NCBI GenBank assembly: GCA_001304225.1
Contig: LJVD01000017.1
Span: 1-33,967, forward strand
Direction: 5' to 3'
DNA length: 33,967 bases
Origin: a candidate division Zixibacteria bacterium SM1_73
GTDB taxonomy: Bacteria; Zixibacteria; MSB-5A5; SM1-73
The position numbers were made by a program, and so were the translations under genes. Below are positions 1 through 7,822 of the stretch, piece after piece. Within the stretch, counting starts at the first letter, position 1, and each line of letters opens with the position of its first letter. Under the pieces are notes generated by a model. It ran no database searches and was not told the DNA's origin. It saw only the letters and a program-made list of their open reading frames with translations.

Positions 1-139
1 TGGCTCTTGCTCCCACTCCGAAGAAATTACCTGCCGTAGCTTCATCCACCACTCCCAAACTCTGAGAGTTAGCCGCAAAAGAAGAGAGAAGTATAAAGTA
101 AAAGGCAACTGCGATTATTGAAATCAATCTTCTGGTCAT
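1..139 (-). CDS. N-terminus of a secreted protein, possibly PorV/PorQ-like (truncated by window edge)
   Basis: Reverse complement from CAT at 137-139 translates MTRRLISIIAVAFYFILLSSFAANSQSLGVVDEATAGNFFGVGARA: signal peptide followed by a GARA motif typical of PorV/PorQ-like proteins. GAGGTGA-type RBS upstream. Runs off the window. Confidence 0.55.
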   Translation of the reverse strand, partial: MTRRLISIIAVAFYFILLSSFAANSQSLGVVDEATAGNFFGVGARA

Positions 140-187
140 ACAAATCACCTCAATTGGGGCAAGGTTTTGTCAGTCAAGTTATATCTA

Positions 188-736
188 TTATCTCCTTCGC
201 CTTTCGGCTTTTTTGTCTTCAGGTTTCTCCTGCTTTTTTTGCTCTTTAGGGGGTGGGGGGGTTACCTCCTCTCTTATCTGGAGTGGTTGATCCCCACTTG
301 TTGAAGGAGGTGTGCTTATAAAGGATGCTGGGATTCCGCCCTGAGGAACGTACGGAGGTTCTAAACCTCTCCTCCTTTCCGCCTTTTCTTCGCTTATGGG
401 AATATATTCGGCATCGTCGTCGTAATCCCACCAATATCTATCCCACCACCAGGGATAAGCATAATAGTGCCCCCAGCGAGGGTTGCTCCAATAGTAGTCC
501 GGATAGAATCCATAGTAGTACCCATATGGGTAGCTGTGGTAATCCCCATGACAGTCGGTGCAATGTTCCCGATAATACCTTCCGCTGTGTTCTATCCTTT
601 CCTCTTCTTCCCCCTGCACCCGCGGATGCATCAGAACGGTATAACAACCGGTGGTAAATACCCCGACTATGATGAGCAAAATACCCAGCCATATAAATCT
701 ATTTTTCATCTTCATCATCTCCTCGACAGACGGCAA
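188..736 (-). CDS. Tyr/Trp-rich lipoprotein with a single CxxCH (CTDCH) motif; start probably at the internal MKNRF
   Basis: ORF of 182 aa; lipobox-like LLIIVGVFTTGC; HCTDCH motif; long aromatic-rich segment YHSYPYGYYYGFYPDYYWSNPRWGHYYAYPWWWDRYWWDYDDD; Pro/Lys-rich charged C-terminus. Confidence 0.75.
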   Translation of the reverse strand: MPSVEEMMKMKNRFIWLGILLIIVGVFTTGCYTVLMHPRVQGEEEERIEHSGRYYREHCTDCHGDYHSYPYGYYYGFYPDYYWSNPRWGHYYAYPWWWDRYWWDYDDDAEYIPISEEKAERRRGLEPPYVPQGGIPASFISTPPSTSGDQPLQIREEVTPPPPKEQKKQEKPEDKKAERRRR

Positions 737-883
737 CTATTTAATCGGAAACATTATCTTCCTTTCTTTTAAACATCCATCTATTTTTATGACACGATTT
801 TTTCCAAAAACTTGTGGTCAAGAGTCATTTTTTTCACTAATTAAGATTTTTTCGTCCGACAGAAACGTCGGACGCTACTTTTT

Positions 884-1678
884 TTAAAACATTTCAAAAT
901 AGGTTATCCTGAATTCTCTTCCCCAGGACGAAATATCCTCTCGGTTCAGGAGAATATTCTTGAAATGAAATGTCAGCTGCAATTTATTGGAAAAAAACCA
1001 CTGGACTCCTGCATTCAGATAACCATAGCCCTGTCCGTATCTCTCCTTAAATTCATCATCGTTTGTGGCTAAGTCATATTCCGCTACAACGCCCAAGTTT
1101 TCGGTAGCTTGGATGTCAGCGCCAAAGAATAACGATATATCCTTGTCATCATCGTCATTCTCCAGGCTGTAGTTTGCGCCGAAGTGGAATCCCACAGGCA
1201 CTTCCGCCATCAGATAATTCTTGCTCATCACCGCATAGAAACCCTTTGACTTGTAGACGTATCTATCCAAGCTATCATCAAACGATCCCGTCCCTTGGGA
1301 ATCAAACCCTATCACCAATGCGGGTAGGGCATAACTTTCATTGATCAATCTATACTTGGCTAAGAACTCTATTCTTGGATTCCAATCTGCATCTCCGTCC
1401 CCGATGATATTTTCTCCTCCGAAGGACATTCCGATCATAAATCTTCGCATCAAACCGATATCTATGGTGGTAAGCACCCCTCCATTCCCATAGATCCTCA
1501 AGTTGAAATCGAAGCTTCCTCTGGGCAAGAGACCCGCAGTGGGACAATCTACTAATATGCGCGGCTGAAGCGGCGAAAATCGAACTACTCTTGTCACCTC
1601 TCCCTTTTCTTGCGCAAAACTCGAAGAACTGAGAGCTAAGAGACTCAACATTATCAGTTTTCCTATTTTCTTAATCAT
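884..1678 (-). CDS. predicted outer-membrane beta-barrel protein
   Basis: 264 aa; signal peptide MIKKIGKLIMLSLLALSSSSFAQ; alternating amphipathic strands; C-terminal aromatic residue (ITYFEMF). Confidence 0.65.
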   Translation of the reverse strand: MIKKIGKLIMLSLLALSSSSFAQEKGEVTRVVRFSPLQPRILVDCPTAGLLPRGSFDFNLRIYGNGGVLTTIDIGLMRRFMIGMSFGGENIIGDGDADWNPRIEFLAKYRLINESYALPALVIGFDSQGTGSFDDSLDRYVYKSKGFYAVMSKNYLMAEVPVGFHFGANYSLENDDDDKDISLFFGADIQATENLGVVAEYDLATNDDEFKERYGQGYGYLNAGVQWFFSNKLQLTFHFKNILLNREDISSWGREFRITYFEMF

Positions 1679-1995
1679 CTCTCCCTCCTCTTTTTGAGTG
1701 ATTACCTTCTCTTTTTGTCCAATGTAACAAATTCATGAAAAGCAGTCAATCAAAAAGAGAAGAGAGATCTGTAACACAAACTTTCCATATTCCGTCACGC
1801 TTTTGATTATAATTTCTTTGCCCACAATCATTGTCTGCTATCGTAAAGCACAACCTCAACATTCATAAGCTTAGGACTTTACATCGTTGCTTTGTTTTTT
1901 AACTAAAGCCATCAGAGCTTTTTCCTCACCTGTTCACAAGAAACAATCTTTTTCATCATACCCAATCTTTGTTATAGCAACTGATATGCCACGAC

Positions 1996-2026
1996 AAAAA
2001 AAGCCACTTACCATTGAGGTAAGTAC
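1996..2026 (-). terminator. Rho-independent terminator downstream of the nitroreductase gene
   Basis: On the minus strand: ACTTACC-TCAAT-GGTAAGT (7-bp perfect stem) followed by GGC and seven T. Confidence 0.65.
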
Positions 2027-2165
2027 CTTTAAAATAACAAGATAAGTGTAATCACTTAAGTTTTTGGATTAGACCCTAATTCAAAATCGATGCACAAATA
2101 TTGTTCGCTTGCAATGAATTTTTGTGCAAGGAAAAACGGACATCTTGGATGAAGGAATTTTTTAT

Positions 2166-2268
2166 AATCCCCCTTTTTTAAAGCGGGATTATTTGAAATT
2201 CTCCCTTCTATGAAGGGTGGATCATTTAGAATTCACCCTTTGCCAAAGGCGCACAAAGGGGGATTTGC
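2166..2268. repeat. three tandem palindromic modules of the AATCCCCCTT...AAGGGGGATT type
   Basis: Modules AATCCCCCTTTTTTAAAGCGGGATT, AATTCTCCCTTCTATGAAGGGTGGAT and ATTCACCCTTTGCCAAAGGCGCACAAAGGGGGATT, separated by ATTTGA / CATTTAGA spacers. Confidence 0.6.
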
Positions 2269-2301
2269 ACCGTAAAAAGGAGAGGTAATAAGGGGTGGGT
2301 T

Positions 2302-2814
2302 TTATTGCCACCGATCATAAGAGACGATTTCATCCAGTGCTTTTCTTGGCTTTGGTTCAGGTTGGAATTTGGGATAACCTAAGGGCATAAGCTCCACCAC
2401 CCTCATATCTTCGGGGACATTCAAAAGTCTTTTCACCTCATCCTCTTTAAAGGAACCAATCCAGCAAGTTCCCAATCCTTCCTCTACCGCCTGGAGGGTG
2501 ATATGATCCATGGAAATGGATACATCGATGGTATAAGCAGGCTGGCCGCAGGACAAGACATAGTTGACCAAAGTGGCGCATCCCACGATTATAACCGGAG
2601 CTTCGGCAATGAAATATTGATTGTTTGCCGCCACCGCCAGCTTTTTCCTTAATTCCTTGTCTTTGACCACCACATATCTCCACTCCTGGCGGTTTTTAGC
2701 AGAGGGTGCAAGTCTTGCTGCCTCCAGAACCCTCAAAAGCTTTTCTTCTTCAATTGGTCTCTCATCAAAACTTCTGATGCTTCTTCTGGTTTTGATTGCT
2801 TCAAAGACATTCAT
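2302..2814 (-). CDS. nitroreductase family protein
   Basis: 170 aa; FEAIKTRRSIRSFDERPI...LEAARLAPSAKNRQEWRYVVV...GLGTCWIGSF, nitroreductase fold signatures. Confidence 0.9.
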   Translation of the reverse strand: MNVFEAIKTRRSIRSFDERPIEEEKLLRVLEAARLAPSAKNRQEWRYVVVKDKELRKKLAVAANNQYFIAEAPVIIVGCATLVNYVLSCGQPAYTIDVSISMDHITLQAVEEGLGTCWIGSFKEDEVKRLLNVPEDMRVVELMPLGYPKFQPEPKPRKALDEIVSYDRWQ

Positions 2815-2940
2815 ATTTAATCTCCTATTTGAATCAGATCCTCAGGCAGGTGCAGATAAGGATACCCCCTCACCCTTACCCTCTCCCCCCAGGGGAGATG
2901 GAACTTTACCTCAGCTCTTGGCGCGAGACAAGTCTCACTC

Positions 2941-3675
2941 CTACAATTTCATCTGCTCCCACCTTTCAAAAATTTCCGAAATATCATCCTTTATCTTTTT
3001 GACCACCTTATTCATGTAGGCCTTGGCTTTTTTCTCATCAAAATTCGGATAGCCTTCGCCCTTCTTGTTAATGATGATGGAGCCTGGACCGGGAAGAGAA
3101 TAAACGCCACTTTTATGTTGATAAGCCATATCCTTTTTGTATCTTCTCTTTTTGACCAAATCCCTATCGATCGCCAGGACTGCAGCATTTTCATCCAAGC
3201 CAGCATGTCCTCCAGTTTCTCCAAAGAATTTCTTGGTAAGTTCTTCACACAAAATCCACCAGTGAATCACCGCCACCTTTGCGTTTTTGTCCCGGTGAGT
3301 TTTCATCGCCGCATCTCTTAACTCGTCTATATGACCACCATGACCATTAATCACCAAAATTCGCGAAAAGCCCTTGTCCGCTAAAGAAAACATTATTTCG
3401 GTCAAATAGCTTTCAAAAACTGGCGAGCTTACGGTAAGGGAACCCGGATAAGAATAGAGGGTTCTGGTTATTCCATAATAGATGGGCGGAGCGAGTATTG
3501 CTTTCAGATCATCTGCAATCTTTTCGCCGATAAAGACCGGGATGCTAACGTCGGTGCCCAAATTTGTCACTCCATGAGCTTCAATGGTTCCGACAGGAAG
3601 GATGACGGTATCGATCTTCTCTGGCACCAATTCTTTGAACTCCATCCAATTCAAATCTTCTAATTTAAGGGGCAT
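2941..3675 (-). CDS. creatininase family protein
   Basis: 244 aa; VILPVGTIEAHGVTNLGTDVSI, LVINGHGG, GETGGHAGLDENAAVLAI match creatininase-family metal-site motifs. Confidence 0.88.
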   Translation of the reverse strand: MPLKLEDLNWMEFKELVPEKIDTVILPVGTIEAHGVTNLGTDVSIPVFIGEKIADDLKAILAPPIYYGITRTLYSYPGSLTVSSPVFESYLTEIMFSLADKGFSRILVINGHGGHIDELRDAAMKTHRDKNAKVAVIHWWILCEELTKKFFGETGGHAGLDENAAVLAIDRDLVKKRRYKKDMAYQHKSGVYSLPGPGSIIINKKGEGYPNFDEKKAKAYMNKVVKKIKDDISEIFERWEQMKL

Positions 3676-3780
3676 GGGTTCTCCTGATCAGGTGTTGGGT
3701 GAAAGGTTACGCAAAAAAAGTTTTCGCACTTCTTAAGCCGCTCCTCAAATCTTTCAAGCTAAGCCTTCATCTGATTCTTA

Positions 3781-4440
3781 TTAATATCCCAAGACATATA
3801 TGGTGGTTTTCTCAGGCAAGGTCTCCTTTTTGAAGGAGACGGAATTCTTGCCAACCTTTACTACATTTTCTTTCCCTTTCAGAAATTCATCCACTCCTGC
3901 GATGGGAAAGTTTGGTCCCAAAACTGGTGTTTTGTAATGCATGGGTATGACCACTTTGGGATTTAAGCTGGAGACCACCTTGCCAGCCGTTGCGGCGTCA
4001 ATGGTGTAGTATCCGCCGGTGGGAACAAAAAGCACGTCGACTTGACCCATCTCTTTTATCTGGTCCGGCGAAAGCTCGGTTCCCAAATCTCCTACATGGG
4101 CAAATCTCATTCCACCCAACTCCCACACGAAAATGGTGTTTTCTCCTCTAAGGCTTCCTTGTTTTTCGTCATGAAATGCAGCCACCCCCTTGAAATTCAC
4201 CTCTTTTGCTTTCTTCTCTCCGGTCCCTTTAACCACTTCAGGATTTCCCTTAACCACAGATACACAGTTATGGTCAAAGTGATCATGAGAGACCAAGCAT
4301 ACATCTGCGGTCACATCAGGCTTGGGATAACCCACGCTATTGTCAAACGGGTCGGTGACTATCTTCACCACATCATCCAATGAAATCAAAAAACAGCTAT
4401 GCCCTAACCATTTAATGGTCACTTCCTCTTTGTCAGCCAT
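3781..4440 (-). CDS. MBL-fold metallo-hydrolase (UlaG-like)
   Basis: 219 aa; IKWLGHSCFLI, VSHDHFDHN, HVGDLG, VVIPMHYKT. Confidence 0.88.
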   Translation of the reverse strand: MADKEEVTIKWLGHSCFLISLDDVVKIVTDPFDNSVGYPKPDVTADVCLVSHDHFDHNCVSVVKGNPEVVKGTGEKKAKEVNFKGVAAFHDEKQGSLRGENTIFVWELGGMRFAHVGDLGTELSPDQIKEMGQVDVLFVPTGGYYTIDAATAGKVVSSLNPKVVIPMHYKTPVLGPNFPIAGVDEFLKGKENVVKVGKNSVSFKKETLPEKTTIYVLGY

Positions 4441-4490
4441 TTTTTCACTCCTTTCATAAAATTTGATTTTGAAATCTATCGATCAATATA

Positions 4491-4531
4491 GCAGAGCCTT
4501 CACGGCTCTCACCGAGGCATAAAGCCTCTGC
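4491..4531. repeat. branched inverted repeat between membrane-protein and MBL genes
   Basis: Outer GCAGAG/CTCTGC with alternative inner hairpins AGAGCC-TTCAC-GGCTCT and GAGGC-ATAAA-GCCTC. Confidence 0.5.
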
Positions 4532-4630
4532 TGCGCGTAAGTTCAATAAATCAAAAACCGTATATCCTGGCAATCAATAAATTTTCTGTTCTCAATGCTG
4601 CAAATTGTAAAACTCCTCTCCGAGCTTTAT

Positions 4631-5533
4631 TTAAGACAATGTTTCCTTTTCCATTAAGAGTTTGTCCACCAATACCATTTGGGAAGAATAATAGACTAAT
4701 CTGTAAAAAGACCTGAAAAGGCTAAGAATCTGTTGGAGAAAAAAGAGGAGCAAAACGTAAAAGAATGTTTTTGGTATCCCGTCCATGAGTTCGTTCAAGC
4801 CAGCAAAGATTAGAATCGCCATAACTAACACAAAACTCAAAAGGTAATATAAACTTAAAGTCTTAAATATATTTGTCAATAAGAATCTAAATGCCCTCTT
4901 TACAAATCCGGAAAATCGTTCTTGAAAATTTTGAACACAGAATATTCTGAGATAATCCCCAATCATGTTGACCAAGAAAAACAAAAATGCAAAGGCCGAA
5001 ATCTTCACACCAGCTCGCCAAGAAGTGATATCAAGCCAGTTCCCTTTTCCAGCCACCGAATCGAAAATGGAGAGAAAGAATAAAAACAAAAGGAAGGCGA
5101 TCAGGTAAAAGACAATCAAAAGCAAAGCTATTTTAAACATTCCCCAAAAATATCTTGCGCAATAGCTGAAGAATCTTTCCATATTTAAATTTCTTTCCTC
5201 TTTCTTTGACTGGTCTCTTAAGATTCCCCAAAATCCACCGGACAAAAAGATAAAAACCATGATGGCTAAAAAGAAAACCAAAAAGAACAAGAGAAAATAG
5301 ATTGATAACGTTTGTCTCCAATGATAAACAAAATCGATGAGTAAAGAAAAATCGAAACTCTTCAACAGGCTCGAAGCTTTCACATTTGTTCCGAAGCTTG
5401 CAGAGAACATGAGGTAGATGGGAGCAAGTAGAATCAAAGAGAATCCGAGTTTAAAGAGAAACATTATCCCGATCAAAAACTTATTCAACCAAACGTTTTT
5501 GATCCCTTGGATAAAAGAAGCGAAGATCAACAT
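4631..5533 (-). CDS. multi-pass integral membrane protein of unknown function
   Basis: 300 aa ORF with several long hydrophobic segments; no recognised catalytic motif. Confidence 0.7.
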   Translation of the reverse strand: MLIFASFIQGIKNVWLNKFLIGIMFLFKLGFSLILLAPIYLMFSASFGTNVKASSLLKSFDFSLLIDFVYHWRQTLSIYFLLFFLVFFLAIMVFIFLSGGFWGILRDQSKKEERNLNMERFFSYCARYFWGMFKIALLLIVFYLIAFLLFLFFLSIFDSVAGKGNWLDITSWRAGVKISAFAFLFFLVNMIGDYLRIFCVQNFQERFSGFVKRAFRFLLTNIFKTLSLYYLLSFVLVMAILIFAGLNELMDGIPKTFFYVLLLFFLQQILSLFRSFYRLVYYSSQMVLVDKLLMEKETLS

Positions 5534-5595
5534 TATGCTATTTCCTCAATGAAACTTCTATTTCAGATTAGTACAAGAATAAGAAATAAGTTTGC

Positions 5596-5740
5596 TCCCC
5601 CTCACCCTGACCCTCTCCCCCCAAAGAGAGGGAACTTTCCCGACGGGCTTCCGTCATGGATTCCCCTCCCTTCACACTTCGTCCTGCATTTCGCCATAAG
5701 ACTCAATGTCGAAGGATGAGAGAGGGTGATGAGGAGGGTA
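5596..5740. repeat. composite intergenic repeat (CCCTCACCCTGACCCTCTCCCC family) with nested inner repeat
   Basis: Outer arms CCCCCTCACCCTGACCCTCTCCCC / GAGAGGGTGATGAGGAGGG; inner segment CACACTTCGTCCTGCATTTCGCC...GACTCAATGTCGAAGGATG recurs in inverse orientation at 14816-14888. Confidence 0.6.
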
Positions 5741-5895
5741 ATTCTGTCAATTCATTTAATTCGTTTACTCGATAGTATATAATAAAACTGATCAAGGAGC
5801 TTATGACATATCTCTTTCCTGCTTCATGCACCTTTGTTGGAGCGGGGGTTGCATCTCCGACCCTCTATGTGGTCAAAGACGATCGCCCTTCTGGA

Positions 5896-5920
5896 CGGAC
5901 AGGGGTACAACCCCTGTCCG
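5896..5920. repeat. perfect hairpin CGGACAGGGG-TACAA-CCCCTGTCCG
   Basis: 10-bp perfect stem, 5-nt loop, read directly; no T-run, so more repeat-like than terminator-like. Confidence 0.65.
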
Positions 5921-5962
5921 ATCTGGAGGAATTTTTCAAATGTCTCACGCAAAAATGTTTTT

Positions 5963-7318
5963 CTACACTCCATACAATTCGCCATATTTGGTTTTGAGAT
6001 AATCCATTAGGGGACGATGGGACAAAGGCTTTCCGGTCACCACCTCCGCTAATTTCTCTGCGCGGTAACGCTGTCCCCTCATGTGGATGTTTTCCTGAAG
6101 CCAGTTCTTGAGGTTGCTAAATTCTCCTTTGGCAAACTGGCTATCCAGATCGCCCAGATCCTCCTTAGCCTTATTGAAAAATTGGGAAGCGTACAGATTG
6201 CCCAACGAGTAGGTAGGAAAATAACCAATATATCCGGCGCTCCAATGCACATCCTGGAGGCAACCCTGGGCATCGTTCGGAGGAGTGATGTGAAAGTAGC
6301 TTTTGAATTTTTCGTTCCAGACGCCAGGAATCTCTTCAGGTTTTAGGTCACCCTTGAAAAACGCCTGCTCGATTTCAAAACGCAGGAGAATATGCAAGTT
6401 ATAGGTAACCTCATCAGCTTTCACTCGAATAAATGATGGTTTGACTTCATTTATGGCTAAATAGAAATCATCCAATTTTACTTTTTCCAAAACCTCTGGA
6501 TAAATCTTTTGGGCGCGAGGGAAGAAATACTTCCAGAATGATTTCGAGCGTCCCACCAGGTTCTCCCACATCCTGGACTGGGATTCATGAATTCCCAACG
6601 ACACTGAATCTCCACCCGGGGTACCATAACGTTTAGGATCCAATCCCTGTTCATAAATGCCGTGTCCGGCTTCATGAAGGATGCCAAAAAAAGCATCTCC
6701 AAAATACTTGGGATTGTAACGAGCGGTGATGCGGACATCACCCGGTCCTATGCCGGTGCAGAAGGGATGAGCGGTGACATCCAGCCGACCTTTATCGAAA
6801 TCATAACCTATCGCTTTTGCCGCCTCTTTTGCAAAACTTTCTTGACGGTCAACCGGATAATCTTTCCGAAGAATAGAAGTGTCCGGACATTTTCCCGAAT
6901 CTACGATGGCTGCCACCAGATCAACCAATTCCTGGCGAAATTTTGTGAAGACCTCGGAGACTCCATCTATCGTGGCGCCCGGTTCAAAATCGTCCAATAG
7001 TGCATCATAAGGATCCTTTTCGTATCCCACTGCTTCAGCTTGATCATGCTTCAATTTGATGATCTTTTTCAAGTGCGGCAAAAACAAAGAAAAATCTGAT
7101 TTCTTTCGGGCTTCCACCCAAACACCGTGGGCCATGGAGGTGACACGGGCAAGTTCCTCCACCAAAGATTTTGGAATCTTTGTCGTCTTGTCATAAAAAT
7201 GTTTGATCTCCCTGACATTCGCCGCCTCAAAAGTATCTTCCTCGCTCAGGTAGGGACTCCCCTCCAGCTGTTTAAGAAGATCGCCAATTTCAGGACTGGT
7301 AATCTTATCATGCACCAT
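5963..7318 (-). CDS. carboxypeptidase of family M32 (TaqCP-like), N-terminus frame-disrupted
   Basis: 451 aa; HEAGHGIYEQG (HExxH), HPFCTGIGPGDVRITARY, GIHESQSRMWENLVGRS, IRVKADEVTYNLHILLRFEIE are M32 signatures. ORF begins at an internal Met. Confidence 0.92.
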   Translation of the reverse strand: MVHDKITSPEIGDLLKQLEGSPYLSEEDTFEAANVREIKHFYDKTTKIPKSLVEELARVTSMAHGVWVEARKKSDFSLFLPHLKKIIKLKHDQAEAVGYEKDPYDALLDDFEPGATIDGVSEVFTKFRQELVDLVAAIVDSGKCPDTSILRKDYPVDRQESFAKEAAKAIGYDFDKGRLDVTAHPFCTGIGPGDVRITARYNPKYFGDAFFGILHEAGHGIYEQGLDPKRYGTPGGDSVSLGIHESQSRMWENLVGRSKSFWKYFFPRAQKIYPEVLEKVKLDDFYLAINEVKPSFIRVKADEVTYNLHILLRFEIEQAFFKGDLKPEEIPGVWNEKFKSYFHITPPNDAQGCLQDVHWSAGYIGYFPTYSLGNLYASQFFNKAKEDLGDLDSQFAKGEFSNLKNWLQENIHMRGQRYRAEKLAEVVTGKPLSHRPLMDYLKTKYGELYGV

Positions 7319-7463
7319 GCCTGCCAGAAGCGCAAGCTGGTTGGCACGGTGTTCTGAACCTCCTTTGGGAAGCCAAAATGGCCATACAGGACCTCAGAAG
7401 GTAGGCTTCGCTGGTCAAGCTCAAAAGCTTTTCATAAGCCTTCTTGGTATCGTTTCTGGTCAT
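7319..7463 (-). pseudogene. displaced N-terminal segment of the M32 carboxypeptidase gene
   Basis: GGAGAGG RBS then ATG at 7463: MTRNDTKKAYEKLLSLTSEAYLLRSCMAILA; the PKGGSEHRANQLALLAGMVHD segment lies in a different frame and the expected WDQxTxxP residues are missing. Confidence 0.75.
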
Positions 7464-7601
7464 CGTTCCTCTCCTTTATATTTTAAGTTTTTATTTTCGC
7501 AAAGGCCAAATTTTGCCTGTTTGATCATCTTAATCATTTTAGTGCCTCATCCAAAAAATAGTGATTTTTCAGCTTGAGTCTGAACAAAATGCATTATTGG
7601 C

Positions 7602-7745
7602 CGCTCTCGGACGGATCAGTGTATCAATCCTTGTGATTGCCATCCATCTTACCTCCTGGCGGGATGGTAACGTCCAGTCGGAGCGTACAAAAACCAGATG
7701 CTTCGCTTCGCCCGCCTTAGGCGAGGCTCCGCTCAGCATGACAAT
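7602..7745. repeat. adjacent palindromic repeats (CGCTC...GAGCG element; GATGCTTCGCT...CGCTCAGCATGACA element)
   Basis: CGCTCTCGGACG...CGTCCAGTCGGAGCG inverted arms with inner CCATC/GATGG; then a GCTTCGCT..CTCCGCTCAGCATGACA element carrying a nested GCCCGCCTTAGGCGAGGC palindrome. Confidence 0.5.
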
Positions 7746-7822
7746 TGTGTTTTTGATATTTTTATAATTATCTGAGAAACAGTCCACTCAATCCGGACAA
7801 CCAAGCTTGTCCACTGCTTTCC

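Noticed and set aside
467-772. Plus-strand ORF (101 aa) opposite the aromatic-rich lipoprotein
   Set aside because: Antisense shadow of a better supported lipoprotein ORF; no recognisable domain or convincing RBS.
2166-2268. CRISPR array
   Set aside because: Units are diverged palindromes with 6-8 nt spacers; no ~25-35 nt unique spacers and no cas genes.
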